A stretch of 64,000 nucleotides of DNA. Origin: Flavobacteriaceae bacterium. Lineage in GTDB: Bacteria; Bacteroidota; Bacteroidia; Flavobacteriales; Flavobacteriaceae. Position numbers and translations under genes: made by a program. Below the pieces are notes generated by a model. It was not told the origin of the DNA. It worked only from the letters and a program-made list of their open reading frames with translations, and did not search any database. The stretch spans positions 1-64,000 of the forward strand of contig JAQWFW010000032.1 of NCBI GenBank assembly GCA_029238515.1, in the 5' to 3' direction. This document shows positions 1 to 10,226 of this stretch, piece by piece (positions within the stretch are counted from its first letter, which is position 1; every line of letters starts with the position of its first letter).

Positions 1-1
1 A

Positions 2-460
2 GACGACTCGATTGATTTTGCAGATGGATTCACAGGATCAATTACCAATGCTTACATCAAAGGAATCACTAAAGCTGGAATTGAGGGGTCTAACAATGGA
101 GATGACGGAAGTCTTGAACCCGTTACAACAGCAACAATTTCGAATGTTACCATGGTTGTAGACGGTTTAGGAAATTCTGAAGGTGCCATTTATTTTAAAG
201 AAGGTGGAGGAAATCTTACGTATACAAATTTTGTTGTAGATGGTATCAGTCTTGGAATGAAAATAAAAAGTACAGATGACATTGCTCAAGAAAGACTTGC
301 CAATGGCGATTTAGTAATCGAAAACTTTAATTATGTAAATGCCCTTTCAACCTGGGATTGGGGTGGTTACAATTATACTGGTACCAATACAGGCGCAACT
401 GGTGCTGGGAATGGAACTAGTGCTCCAGACTGGGCTGCTGGTTGGTCAGAATCTGAATAA
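2..460 (+). CDS. C-terminal part of a secreted/surface protein of unknown function (5' truncated by window edge)
   Basis: Open frame from base 2 (DDSIDFADGFTGSITNAYIKG...) through the 152..460 ORF to TAA; intrinsic terminator follows. Confidence 0.7.
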   Translation, partial: DDSIDFADGFTGSITNAYIKGITKAGIEGSNNGDDGSLEPVTTATISNVTMVVDGLGNSEGAIYFKEGGGNLTYTNFVVDGISLGMKIKSTDDIAQERLANGDLVIENFNYVNALSTWDWGGYNYTGTNTGATGAGNGTSAPDWAAGWSESE

Positions 461-487
461 TCGAATAGGAATGAATTAGTCAAAAAA

Positions 488-514
488 AAAGCTCCCATGG
501 TGGGAGCTTTTTTT
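488..514 (+). terminator. Intrinsic terminator (GCTCCCATGGTGGGAGC + T-run)
   Basis: Perfect inverted repeat AGCTCCCA/TGGGAGCT followed by T7; A-run on the left makes it bidirectional. Confidence 0.85.
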
Positions 515-541
515 AAATATTTATTTTGATAGGGGATAACC

Positions 542-895
542 TTATTTTAATGCTACTTCAGATTTTTCGTCCCATTCAATAACGTTACTTATTTTGGAAT
601 CTTGAAAGTCAACTTCTTTTAAAGTATCTTCTGACCAAAAGAACCATTTCCCTGATTTAATCCCGTTTTCATAATATCCTTGTGACAGTTTATTCCCATT
701 ATTATCATAGCTAGTCCAAAAACCAACTAAGACACCATCTTTATTAAAGGTTCCTTTTTGTGAGACCTCTCCGTTTTCATGATAATACGTTGCGCTTATA
801 AGTTCTCCATCAACATGAAATAATGGAGATTTAAAATCTTGGGCGCTAACGGTTACACCAATGAATGAGAGAGCTGCAATTATATATATTTTCAT
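542..895 (-). CDS. Exported MORN/YwqK-like repeat protein
   Basis: Signal peptide (MKIYIIAALSFIGVTVSAQ), repeats of the type YHENGEVSQKGTF / YDNNGNKLSQGYYENGIKSGKW. Confidence 0.7.
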   Translation of the reverse strand: MKIYIIAALSFIGVTVSAQDFKSPLFHVDGELISATYYHENGEVSQKGTFNKDGVLVGFWTSYDNNGNKLSQGYYENGIKSGKWFFWSEDTLKEVDFQDSKISNVIEWDEKSEVALK

Positions 896-931
896 GATAT
901 TATTAATTTATTTTACAATATTATGTATTAT

Positions 932-970
932 TTTACAATAAATCAACATAAAATTTACATTGGCTTAACA
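932..970 (+). promoter_or_regulatory. Putative PHO box: four TTnACA-like half-sites at exact 11-bp period
   Basis: TTTACA 932-937, TCAACA 943-948, TTTACA 954-959, TTAACA 965-970; 11-bp direct-repeat phasing as in PhoB/PhoP boxes. Confidence 0.6.
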
Positions 971-1017
971 TTGTAATCTAAAGTAAAGCTAGATTTATTA
1001 ATAATTACATAACAATT

Positions 1018-1092
1018 ATGTTACAATACAGTCATGCTTGGTTATTGAATTTGAAATGTCTTAGACAATTTTTATTCATTATTATTTTTTAG
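1018..1092 (+). CDS. Candidate 24-aa microprotein MLQYSHAWLLNLKCLRQFLFIIIF
   Basis: ATG..TAG between a PHO-box-like array and an orphan intrinsic terminator; below the ORF-track length cutoff. Confidence 0.35.
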   Translation: MLQYSHAWLLNLKCLRQFLFIIIF

Positions 1093-1128
1093 TTTTTGTC
1101 GACTACAATAAGATGAATTAATAATTAT

Positions 1129-1157
1129 GACTGCCTTGGCCAGGCAGTCTTTTTATT
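1129..1157 (+). terminator. Orphan intrinsic terminator (GACTGCCT-TGGCC-AGGCAGTC + T5)
   Basis: 8-bp perfect stem, 5-nt loop, T-tract; no annotated + strand gene upstream. Confidence 0.8.
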
Positions 1158-1162
1158 GAAAT

Positions 1163-1190
1163 TTAATGCTTAAGAAACATTAAGTTAACA
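1163..1190 (+). promoter_or_regulatory. Putative PHO box upstream of porin
   Basis: TTAATG 1163, GAAACA 1174, TTAACA 1185 at 11-bp period, followed by GATTTTTG (-7-like) at 1200-1207. Confidence 0.5.
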
Positions 1191-1237
1191 TTGGAGTTGG
1201 ATTTTTGCAGTGACAAAAACTAATATCCAAAATAAAA

Positions 1238-2440
1238 ATGAAAAAAATTCTATTATTAATTCCTATTCTTTTCTTATCAATCAATACTCAAGCTCAAGAA
1301 ATTAGCGATACTTCTTTCGGTAAGGGACTTATCAACTTCGTCGCAAAGGACAGTACATTCAGTGTAAAATTTGCGCCAAGATTTCAGGTACGTTCAATGT
1401 CGTCTTGGGATCACAACGGTGATATCTACGCAAACCCAGAGCATAATTTTATTGTTCGTCGTGCTCGACTCAAATTTGATGGATTTGCCTATAATAAAAA
1501 TCTAATTTATAAAATTGAATTAGGGCTGTCCAATAGAGATATTTCTGGAGCAAACGCTTTTAACCGAAATACACCTCGATACATTTTAGATGCGGTTATT
1601 AAATGGAAATTTGCTAAAAACTGGGAGTTTTGGGCAGGACAAACCAAGTTGCCTGGAAACGTAGAGCGTGTAGTTTCTTCAGGTAACTTACAGCTGATTG
1701 ATCGTTCTTTGTTAAATAGCCGTTTTAATATCGACCGTGATTTAGGTATTCAACTTCGTCACAAATCAAACTTGGGTGGAGACTTTTTGATGCGTGAAAA
1801 ATTCTCTATATCACAAGGTGAGGGTAGAAATGTGACCGAAGGTAATGAAGGAGGTTTACAATATACCGCTCGATTAGAGCTTCTTCCTTTTGGAGCATTT
1901 AAATCTAAGGGTGATTACAGTCAATCCGATTTGAAACGAGAAGAAAAACCAAAATTAATGCTTGGGTTTACATACAACTTCAACGAAGAGGCTGTAAGAG
2001 AAAGAGGGTTTGCTGGAGATTATATGGTAAGAGCAGATGAAACCATTTATGGAACAGACCAAACAACCATTTTTGTTGATGCAATGTACAAATTCAACGG
2101 ATTTTCATTTATGGGTGAATATGCAAATCGTACTGCAGATAACGAAATTGCCACAGAAGTTGATGGAGTAACACCAACAGGCGATGTTGTTTTAACGGGA
2201 AATGCATTGAATTTGCAAGCGGGATATTTGTTTAAAAACAATTATGAAATTGCTGCGCGTTTTACAACGTTAGAATTCGAATCGGTGACTGGAAAAGACC
2301 CTACAAAACAGTATACTTTAGGATTTAATAAGTTTGTTGTTGGGCATAAATTAAAAATACAAAGTGATCTTAGTTACACAACCGTTGATGGCGAAGCCGA
2401 TAACATTACATTTAGACTCGGATTTGATCTTCACTTTTAA
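1238..2440 (+). CDS. Porin, phosphate-selective porin O/P family
   Basis: Signal peptide; typical OprP-like barrel protein (RRARLKFDGFAYNKNLIYKIELGLSNRD..), C-terminal F; adjacent to PiT transporter. Confidence 0.85.
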   Translation: MKKILLLIPILFLSINTQAQEISDTSFGKGLINFVAKDSTFSVKFAPRFQVRSMSSWDHNGDIYANPEHNFIVRRARLKFDGFAYNKNLIYKIELGLSNRDISGANAFNRNTPRYILDAVIKWKFAKNWEFWAGQTKLPGNVERVVSSGNLQLIDRSLLNSRFNIDRDLGIQLRHKSNLGGDFLMREKFSISQGEGRNVTEGNEGGLQYTARLELLPFGAFKSKGDYSQSDLKREEKPKLMLGFTYNFNEEAVRERGFAGDYMVRADETIYGTDQTTIFVDAMYKFNGFSFMGEYANRTADNEIATEVDGVTPTGDVVLTGNALNLQAGYLFKNNYEIAARFTTLEFESVTGKDPTKQYTLGFNKFVVGHKLKIQSDLSYTTVDGEADNITFRLGFDLHF

Positions 2441-2474
2441 TAATATTAAATTAACACACTAAACCAAAAAAAAT

Positions 2475-4760
2475 ATGATATTTGCCAATATAGCTCAAAT
2501 TAGTACTATGGATAATATATATATATTTATGTTGATTGCCATCACAGTCTTGGCAGCAGTAGACATTATCGTTGGCGTCAGTAATGATGCTATTAACTTC
2601 TTGAACTCAGCAATTGGTTCAAAAGCTATTTCTGTTCGCACCATCATGATTGTAGCAAGTCTTGGTATTTTTGTTGGAGCAGTGTATTCAAGTGGTCTTA
2701 TGGAAGTCGCTCGAAAAGGAATTTTTGTGCCTGCGATGTTCAACTTCAATGAAATCATGTACATTTTTATGGCTGTAATGATTACAGATATTTTATTGTT
2801 AGATTTCTTTAATACCTTGGGGCTTCCCACATCAACTACAGTTTCCATTGTATTTAATTTATTGGGAGCTGCAGTAATCATGTCCTTAATTAAAATCAGC
2901 ACTTCAGACACACAAACATTTGCCGATTTAGGAAATTATATTAATACAAAAAAAGCATTACAAATCATTCGTGGAATTATTATGTCTGTATTTATAGCAT
3001 TCACAGTTGGGGCTATTGTACAGTGGTTTTCTAGGTTGATTTTTACCTTTCAAACAGAAAAGAAAATAAAAAACTTTGGTGCAATCTTTGGAGCTGTAGC
3101 ACTGACCGCTATTACCTATTTTATTTTCTTAAAAGGGCTGAAAGGAACACCATACTATAAAGATTTAAAAGGTACTATTGAAGGTAACGAAATTTACATC
3201 ATAGCCGCTAGTTTCGCATTGTGGCTTGTGGTTTCTTATGTTTTTCAAGCCATTACCAAGAAAACCATTCTCTTGGTTGTGATTGCTGTTGGAACTTTTG
3301 GTTTGGCATTAGCGTTCTCTGGAAATGATTTGGTCAACTTCATAGGAGTACCAATGGCGGCTTACCATTCTTACGAAGCATGGATTGCATCTGGAGTAGA
3401 GGCAACGATGTTTTCTATGGAAGTTTTGGATAAAAAAGTCCCTGCCGAGCCCGTATTACTCTTTATTTCTGGAGGTATTATGGTGGTTACACTTTGGTTT
3501 TCCAAAAAAGCAAAAACTGTTGCAGAAACAGAAATCAGCTTGTCTCGTCAGAGTGAAACTCATGAAAAATTTCAACCCAACATAATCTCACGTGGAATTG
3601 TAAAAGGAGCTACACAATTGTCCAATTACTTTAGTGTAATTGTTCCAAAGTCAGTTCAAGAAAAAATTCAAAAAAGCTTTCAAACTCCTGAGATGGTACT
3701 TACAAAAGACCAAAGTATAGATGCTCCGGCTTTTGATTTGATTAGGGCATCTGTAAATCTAATGGTTGCTGGAATCTTGATTGCAATAGCAACTACAATG
3801 AAACTTCCACTTTCTACAACCTATGTGACTTTTATGGTTGCTATGGGTACTTCTTTTGCCGATAGAGCTTGGGGTAGAGAAAGTGCTGTCTATAGAGTAG
3901 CAGGTGTTTTAAATGTAATTGGCGGATGGTTTGGTACTGCAATTGGTGCTTTTATTGCTTCAGGAATTGTAGTCTTTTTGATCAATATGAATCCTTCAGT
4001 GATTACTCCAATATTTCTTTTACTTACTGCTATTTTATTGTTTAGGAATTATCTTGCTCATAAAAACAAATCTTCAAATTTATCAAATGAAGACAATTTA
4101 AAAAGCTCTGAAAGCAGTTCTATTCAAGGGGTTGTTCAAGAAAGTGCGGATAACATTTCGAATGTTATTAAACGGTCAAATGCAATTTACAACAATGCGA
4201 TCAAGGGGCTTGCTACAGAAAATACTAAGCTTCTAAAAAAGAATAAAAAACAAATCATTAAACTCTCAAAAGAAGTTGATGAATTGAGGGATAATATTTT
4301 CTATTTCATAAAAAACTTGGACGAATCTAGTATTGGAGCAAGTGGGTTTTATATTGATATTTTAGGATATCTTCACGATATGGTTCAATCTTTAGAATAT
4401 ATTTCTAAAGTAACCTATAAGCATGTAGATAATAACCATAAAAAATTAAAGTTCAAGCAAATCAAGGAATTGAGCGAACTCAGCGATGCCATAGAGGGAT
4501 TATTTACCGATGCTAGAGATGCTTTTGAAACGCAGTCTTTTGACAAAATTGAGGCAATCAGTGTACGTAAAAATGACATTTACAAAATTCTGAAATCAAA
4601 TATTGCTTTGCAAGTTAACAGAACAAGAGGTAAAGACGAGTCTAGCCCAAAAAATACAACGCTTTATTTCAACTTACTTCTTGAAACGAAAGATTTGCTC
4701 AAAGCCGCTGGAAATTTATTAGAAGAATATCAAACAGCTCATGATAACTCTATTGAGTAA
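2475..4760 (+). CDS. PiT-family inorganic phosphate transporter with C-terminal PhoU-like helical domain
   Basis: GVSNDAINFLNSAIGSKA and LPTSTTVSIVFNLLGAAV PiT motifs; C-terminal ~200 aa helical region resembles PhoU; alternative start at 2508. Confidence 0.88.
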   Translation: MIFANIAQISTMDNIYIFMLIAITVLAAVDIIVGVSNDAINFLNSAIGSKAISVRTIMIVASLGIFVGAVYSSGLMEVARKGIFVPAMFNFNEIMYIFMAVMITDILLLDFFNTLGLPTSTTVSIVFNLLGAAVIMSLIKISTSDTQTFADLGNYINTKKALQIIRGIIMSVFIAFTVGAIVQWFSRLIFTFQTEKKIKNFGAIFGAVALTAITYFIFLKGLKGTPYYKDLKGTIEGNEIYIIAASFALWLVVSYVFQAITKKTILLVVIAVGTFGLALAFSGNDLVNFIGVPMAAYHSYEAWIASGVEATMFSMEVLDKKVPAEPVLLFISGGIMVVTLWFSKKAKTVAETEISLSRQSETHEKFQPNIISRGIVKGATQLSNYFSVIVPKSVQEKIQKSFQTPEMVLTKDQSIDAPAFDLIRASVNLMVAGILIAIATTMKLPLSTTYVTFMVAMGTSFADRAWGRESAVYRVAGVLNVIGGWFGTAIGAFIASGIVVFLINMNPSVITPIFLLLTAILLFRNYLAHKNKSSNLSNEDNLKSSESSSIQGVVQESADNISNVIKRSNAIYNNAIKGLATENTKLLKKNKKQIIKLSKEVDELRDNIFYFIKNLDESSIGASGFYIDILGYLHDMVQSLEYISKVTYKHVDNNHKKLKFKQIKELSELSDAIEGLFTDARDAFETQSFDKIEAISVRKNDIYKILKSNIALQVNRTRGKDESSPKNTTLYFNLLLETKDLLKAAGNLLEEYQTAHDNSIE

Positions 4761-4783
4761 TGTTTAAAAACTAACATCTAAAT

Positions 4784-4818
4784 AAAAAAACCTCGCCATG
4801 TTTGGCGAGGTTTTTTTT
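4784..4818 (+). terminator. Bidirectional intrinsic terminator
   Basis: AAAAACCTCGCCATGTTTGGCGAGGTTTTTTTT between convergent genes. Confidence 0.9.
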
Positions 4819-4838
4819 ATCATTGTATGTAATTGATC

Positions 4839-7313
4839 TTAAGATCCACACATCAAGCAATCGTCTCCTTCAGAAGCTTTAGCTTGTTCTATAAGGGCCT
4901 TCATCTCTTCGGCAGACATCGGTTCTACTTCGGCATCCTTTGAGCTTTGTTGTGAAAACTTTTCGGCTGTTTTGACTGCTTTCTCTTTCTTTTTTTCAAG
5001 AACTTGTGTTTCACTTTGTGCTTCTGCCTTTGGCTGTTCACTCTTTTTTGTGTCCAACGTAAATTTAATGGCATCCACTGCACTTTTGGTACGTAAATAA
5101 TACATGCCTGTTTTGAGTCCACTCTTCCAAGCATAGAAATGCATAGACGTTAATTTGGCCATTGTAGCGCCTTCCATAAACAAGTTGAGTGACTGCGACT
5201 GATCAATAAAGTAGCCACGCTGACGAGACATATCGATAATGTCTTTCATACTCAATTCCCAAACTGTTTTGTACAAGTCTTTAATTTCCTGAGGGATTAC
5301 GTCAACGTGCTGAATGGATCCATTGGCGCGCATGATTTCTTGTTTTAATCCCTCATTCCAAAGCCCAAGTTGCACAAGGTCTTCAAGAAGATGTTTATTG
5401 ACTACAATAAACTCTCCTGAAAGCACACGACGGGTGTAAATATTAGATGTATAGGGTTCAAAACACTCGTTGTTCCCCAAAATTTGTGATGTACTAGCTG
5501 TTGGCATTGGCGCAACGAGTAAGGAGTTGCGAACACCGTTTTTGAGTACTTGCTTTCGCAATTTACCCCAGTCCCACATGCCACTAAGTTCTTCATCTTT
5601 TAGCCCCCACAAATTGTATTGAAACTCACCTTTGCTTATTGGAGATCCTTTGTATGTTTCATAAGGTCCTTCGGCTTTTGCTTCTTCCATCGAAGCTGTA
5701 ACGGCTGCGAAATAAATGGTTTCAAAAATGTCTTGATTCAACTTTTTGGCTTCATCACTTGTAAAGGGTAAGCGCAATTTGATGAACGTATCGGCCAATC
5801 CTTGAACACCTAATCCGATGGGGCGGTGTCTAAAGTTTGAGTTTTGAGCTTCAATTACTGGGTAATAATTTCGATCAATCACCTTGTTGAGGTTGCGGGT
5901 TACGCGCTTAGTGATTCTAAACAGTTCTTTGTGGTCAAAAGCACCATCTTTGATGAACATTGGCAGTGCAATTGAAGCCAAGTTACAAACTGCTACTTCA
6001 TCTGGAGAAGTGTACTCTATAATTTCTGTACAAAGGTTTGAAGAACGAATGGTCCCCAAATTTTGTTGATTCGATTTACGGTTTGCGGCATCTTTATACA
6101 GCATGTAAGGAGTCCCTGTTTCAATTTGAGATTCTGTGATTTTTTCCCACAATTCTCGAGCTTTGATGGTTTTTCTTCCTTTACCTTCTTTTTCGTACGT
6201 AGTGTATAATGTTTCAAATTCTTCGCTATGGGTATCTGGAAGTCCTGGGCACTCATTTGGGCACATAAGAGTCCACTCTCCATCTTCTTGCACACGCTTC
6301 ATGAATAAATCTGGAATCCACATGGCATAGAATAAATCACGTGCACGCATTTCTTCTTTTCCGTGATTTTTCTTTAAATCAAGAAAATCAAAAATATCTG
6401 CATGCCATGGCTCGAGGTATACGGCAAAACTCCCTTTTCGTTTTCCACCACCTTGATCTACATAACGTGCGGTATCGTTGTAGACACGAAGCATTGGCAC
6501 TATACCATTGCTTGTCCCATTGGTTCCAGCGATGTAACTTCCTGTTGCGCGAATGTTGTGCATTGCCAAACCAATTCCTCCTGCAGATTGTGAAATTTTA
6601 GCGGTTTGTTTAAGGGTGTCATAAATTCCATCTATACTATCGTCTTTCATGGTGAGCAGAAAACAGGAAGACATTTGTGGTTTTGGTGTTCCTGAATTAA
6701 ACAATGTTGGTGTGGCGTGTGTAAAATATTTTTTAGACATCAAAGTGTAGGTCTCAATAGCCGCATCTAAATCGTCTAAATGAATCCCAATAGAAACACG
6801 CATCAACATGTGTTGCGGACGCTCGGCAATTTTGCCATTGAGTTTTAATAGGTATGAACGCTCAAGAGTTTTAAAGCCAAAATAATCATATCCAAAATCT
6901 CGGTTATAAATGATTGTCGAGTCTAATTTTTCTTTGTTCTTCATGATGACTTCGTAGACCTCATCTGAAAGAAGCGGCGCATCTTTTCCTGTGCGTGGGT
7001 TGACGTATGTATACAAGTCATGCATAACTTCGCTAAAAGTCTTTTTGGTGCTTTTATGCAAATTAGAAACAGAAATACGAGCTGCAAGGCGTGCATAATC
7101 TGGATGAGCAGTAGTCATGGTCGCTGCAATTTCTGCGGCCAAATTATCCAGTTCACTTGTGGTTACGCCGTCATAAAGACCATCAATAACACGCATGGCT
7201 ACTTTTAACGGATCAACAAGTTCATTTAAACCATAGCACAACTTCCTGATGCGTGCTGTGATTTTATCAAACATTATTTCTTCTTTTCTTCCGTCTCTTT
7301 TTAGTACATACAT
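4839..7313 (-). CDS. nrdA: Ribonucleoside-diphosphate reductase, alpha subunit
   Basis: N-terminal ATP-cone, [35 protein letters not shown]-terminal CLMCGS redox tail. Confidence 0.97.
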   Translation of the reverse strand: MYVLKRDGRKEEIMFDKITARIRKLCYGLNELVDPLKVAMRVIDGLYDGVTTSELDNLAAEIAATMTTAHPDYARLAARISVSNLHKSTKKTFSEVMHDLYTYVNPRTGKDAPLLSDEVYEVIMKNKEKLDSTIIYNRDFGYDYFGFKTLERSYLLKLNGKIAERPQHMLMRVSIGIHLDDLDAAIETYTLMSKKYFTHATPTLFNSGTPKPQMSSCFLLTMKDDSIDGIYDTLKQTAKISQSAGGIGLAMHNIRATGSYIAGTNGTSNGIVPMLRVYNDTARYVDQGGGKRKGSFAVYLEPWHADIFDFLDLKKNHGKEEMRARDLFYAMWIPDLFMKRVQEDGEWTLMCPNECPGLPDTHSEEFETLYTTYEKEGKGRKTIKARELWEKITESQIETGTPYMLYKDAANRKSNQQNLGTIRSSNLCTEIIEYTSPDEVAVCNLASIALPMFIKDGAFDHKELFRITKRVTRNLNKVIDRNYYPVIEAQNSNFRHRPIGLGVQGLADTFIKLRLPFTSDEAKKLNQDIFETIYFAAVTASMEEAKAEGPYETYKGSPISKGEFQYNLWGLKDEELSGMWDWGKLRKQVLKNGVRNSLLVAPMPTASTSQILGNNECFEPYTSNIYTRRVLSGEFIVVNKHLLEDLVQLGLWNEGLKQEIMRANGSIQHVDVIPQEIKDLYKTVWELSMKDIIDMSRQRGYFIDQSQSLNLFMEGATMAKLTSMHFYAWKSGLKTGMYYLRTKSAVDAIKFTLDTKKSEQPKAEAQSETQVLEKKKEKAVKTAEKFSQQSSKDAEVEPMSAEEMKALIEQAKASEGDDCLMCGS

Positions 7314-7482
7314 ATTTCTTTGTCGTTAGTTGCTTTTTTTTAGTCAAAAAAAGCGGTTAGTTGGTTAATCTACTGTTTTTGACTTTCGCAAAAACACAGT
7401 TGGTTGTGTAAACTTGATGGAAAATTAATCCCATCGTATACTATATTATTGGTGTTGCTTCGGTGTTCTAATGAACAGCAGA

Positions 7483-8463
7483 TTAGAAATCTGTATCGAA
7501 GCTGTATTTGTTAGTGTCCTCTTCTTCTTTGTTGAGTACCCCTGCTTTTTGATATTCTGAAACACGCTTTTCGAAGAAATTTGTTTTTCCTTGTAGCGAT
7601 ATCATATCCATAAAATCAAATGGATTCGAGGTGTTGTATTCTTTCTCACAGTTCAACTCCAAAAGAAGGCGGTCTGCAACAAATTCTAAATACTGTGCCA
7701 TAAGTTTTGAGTTCATACCGATCAAACTTGCTGGAAGTGATTCTGTAATAAACTCGCGTTCTATGTTTAATGCATCAACAATGATTTCTCTGATGCGCTC
7801 TTTTGGCACTTTATTGATAAGATGTTTGTTGTGTAGGTGCACGGCAAAATCTGCATGAACACCTTCATCTCTAGATATCAATTCATTAGAAAACGTAAGT
7901 CCTGGCATAAGACCACGTTTTTTTAACCAAAATATAGAACAAAACGCACCTGAAAAAAAGATACCTTCTACGGCTGCAAATGCAATTAATCGCTCTGCAA
8001 AACTTGGAGATTCTATCCATTTTAATGCCCAATCGGCTTTTTTCTTAATCGCTGGAAAATTCTCAATGGCATTGAAAAGTTTGTCTTTTTCTGTTTCGTC
8101 TTTTACATAAGTATCTATCAACAGCGAATATGTTTCGCTATGGATATTCTCCATCATGATTTGAAATCCGTAAAAGAATTTTGCTTCACTGTACTGAACT
8201 TCATTAACAAAATTTTCAGCCAAGTTTTCATTTACAATACCATCACTGGCTGCAAAGAATGCCAAAATATGCTTGATGAAATAACGCTCATCATCTGATA
8301 ATTTTTCAGTCCAGTCGGTAAGGTCTTGATGTAAATCAATTTCTTCTGCTGTCCAAAAACTTGCTTCAGATTTTTTGTACCACTCCCAAATATCGTGATG
8401 CTGGATTGGGAAAATAACAAATCGGTCTTTATTTTCTTTTAGGATTGGCTCTACTTGTGGCAT
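7483..8463 (-). CDS. nrdB: Ribonucleoside-diphosphate reductase, beta subunit
   Basis: Ferritin-like diiron motifs ([28 protein letters not shown]). Confidence 0.97.
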   Translation of the reverse strand: MPQVEPILKENKDRFVIFPIQHHDIWEWYKKSEASFWTAEEIDLHQDLTDWTEKLSDDERYFIKHILAFFAASDGIVNENLAENFVNEVQYSEAKFFYGFQIMMENIHSETYSLLIDTYVKDETEKDKLFNAIENFPAIKKKADWALKWIESPSFAERLIAFAAVEGIFFSGAFCSIFWLKKRGLMPGLTFSNELISRDEGVHADFAVHLHNKHLINKVPKERIREIIVDALNIEREFITESLPASLIGMNSKLMAQYLEFVADRLLLELNCEKEYNTSNPFDFMDMISLQGKTNFFEKRVSEYQKAGVLNKEEEDTNKYSFDTDF

Positions 8464-8752
8464 GGTTTGTCTTATTTTTTTGTTTTATAAATTGGTTTTA
8501 TAGCACCTAACAAAGATTTAAAATTGTAGCTTTAAATAAAAGTCATTTTTATAAACATTGGCCTTAAGTTTTTAACAACAAGTAAGTTTTTTCTTACATA
8601 ATTTAAAAACACTAGCAAGGATAAATCACTGATTATCAAGATTTTAAATTGACTTTCTCTCGTAAAGAAATTAAAGGTTAAAAAACAAAAAGAAATTGTT
8701 TTTTTATGATTTATTTTAAAGGCAGACTAAACAACCAAGTGCTTACTATCTA

Positions 8753-9322
8753 TTATTTAACTCTTTCATCTGCAATTTTTTCGAGTGCAGTATACCATTC
8801 TTCGCCAAATTTACGAATCAATGCTTCTTTAACAAATTTATAAATTGGCAACTGCAATTCTTTGCCTAAGACACAAGCATCGTCGCATATTTGCCATTTG
8901 TGATAATTGACTGCCGAAAATTCACTGTATTCTTTTACACGTACAGGATATAAATGACATGAAACAGGTTTTTTCCAATCAATATCCCCTTGATTGTATG
9001 CCTCCTCAATGCCACAAAGGGCAGTTTGGTTTTTATCAAAAATAACATATGCACAATCTGCACCGTCAACTAGAGGGGTTTCCAATTCACCTTCCTCAGT
9101 GGTCACAAAAACGCCTTGTTGCTCTATGGCTTCTATCCCTTCTGGGCGGAGGTATGATTTTATTTTGGGATAAATCGATTCCAATTGTTTTGTTTCGGCT
9201 TTTTCTAGGGGTGCGCCTGCATCACCATCGACACAGCAAGCCCCTTTGCATGCCGAAAGATTACATGCAAAATCGCTGTCTAGTATATGCTCTGAAATGA
9301 TGGTTTTTCCAAGTTGAAACAT
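8753..9322 (-). CDS. DUF3109 family protein (Cys-rich)
   Basis: CNLSACKGACCVDGDAGAPL... and CHLYPVRV motifs. Confidence 0.85.
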   Translation of the reverse strand: MFQLGKTIISEHILDSDFACNLSACKGACCVDGDAGAPLEKAETKQLESIYPKIKSYLRPEGIEAIEQQGVFVTTEEGELETPLVDGADCAYVIFDKNQTALCGIEEAYNQGDIDWKKPVSCHLYPVRVKEYSEFSAVNYHKWQICDDACVLGKELQLPIYKFVKEALIRKFGEEWYTALEKIADERVK

Positions 9323-9425
9323 GATGCGAAGATAAAAATTTTAACCCTAAATATTCTTTAATTATTAACTGGTTTTTTGAATTGGTATTAGAAAAAAAAT
9401 TAGAACTTTGTTGTATTAAATTTTT

Positions 9426-10010
9426 ATGGTTATGAATTTTAATTTAAAAGAAATTTTTACGGCCTTCATGGTGCTTTTTGCAGTGATAGACATTGTTGGC
9501 AATATTCCAATCATCATCGATTTAAGGAAAAAAGCTGGTCATATACAAAGCGAAAAAGCGGCAATAATTGCGGGTGCGATTATGATTATTTTTCTATTCA
9601 TTGGGAAAAGTATCCTGAAATTAGTAGGTATAGATGTGCATTCGTTTGCGGTTGCTGGCGCTTTTATTTTGTTCTTTATTGCTCTGGAAATGATTCTTGG
9701 TATTACGTTGTATAAACAAGATGAAGAATCGTCGCTTAATGCCACTGTATTTCCACTTGCGTTCCCCTTAATTGCAGGGCCTGGAAGCTTGACTACTTTG
9801 TTGTCTCTGCGTTCAGAATTTCATACAGAAAATATCATTTTGGCAGTAATCATCAATGCTATTTTGATTTTTATCGTACTAAAAACTTCATCTAAAATTG
9901 AGCGTCTTATTGGTCAAAATGGCATCAATATCACACGAAAAATATTTGGTGTAATTTTGCTTGCGATTGCCGTTAAATTGTTCACCTCCAATATAAAATT
10001 TTTACTCTAG
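9426..10010 (+). CDS. MarC family integral membrane protein
   Basis: Six TM pattern, FAVIDIVGNIPI and FPLAFPLIAGPGSLTTLL motifs. Confidence 0.9.
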   Translation: MVMNFNLKEIFTAFMVLFAVIDIVGNIPIIIDLRKKAGHIQSEKAAIIAGAIMIIFLFIGKSILKLVGIDVHSFAVAGAFILFFIALEMILGITLYKQDEESSLNATVFPLAFPLIAGPGSLTTLLSLRSEFHTENIILAVIINAILIFIVLKTSSKIERLIGQNGINITRKIFGVILLAIAVKLFTSNIKFLL

Positions 10011-10013
10011 ACT

Positions 10014-10211
10014 ATGAAAATTGCAACATACATCATTACAGGAATTGCATTGATTATTTTAATCTTTAATGTCACAAAAATAGATGTTGAAGCGCCTTTA
10101 GAAAATGATAGTTATACGGCAGTCATTACAAGTATTGCAGCTGGATGCGCCATTTTGATTGCTACACTTGTACGGGTGGTGAGAAAAATTGACCGTCTGG
10201 CCAATAAATGA
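10014..10211 (+). CDS. Small two-TM membrane protein
   Basis: 65 aa, starts 3 nt after MarC stop. Confidence 0.7.
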   Translation: MKIATYIITGIALIILIFNVTKIDVEAPLENDSYTAVITSIAAGCAILIATLVRVVRKIDRLANK

Positions 10212-10226
10212 TTAATAAGAGCATGA

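Noticed and set aside
2495-2911. 138-aa minus-strand ORF
   Set aside because: Antisense shadow of the PiT permease TM region
7313-7483. Possible NrdR boxes or riboswitch near nrdA/nrdB
   Set aside because: No convincing NrdR consensus pair or riboswitch core visible; ACACA-gttggt-TGTGT is too weak
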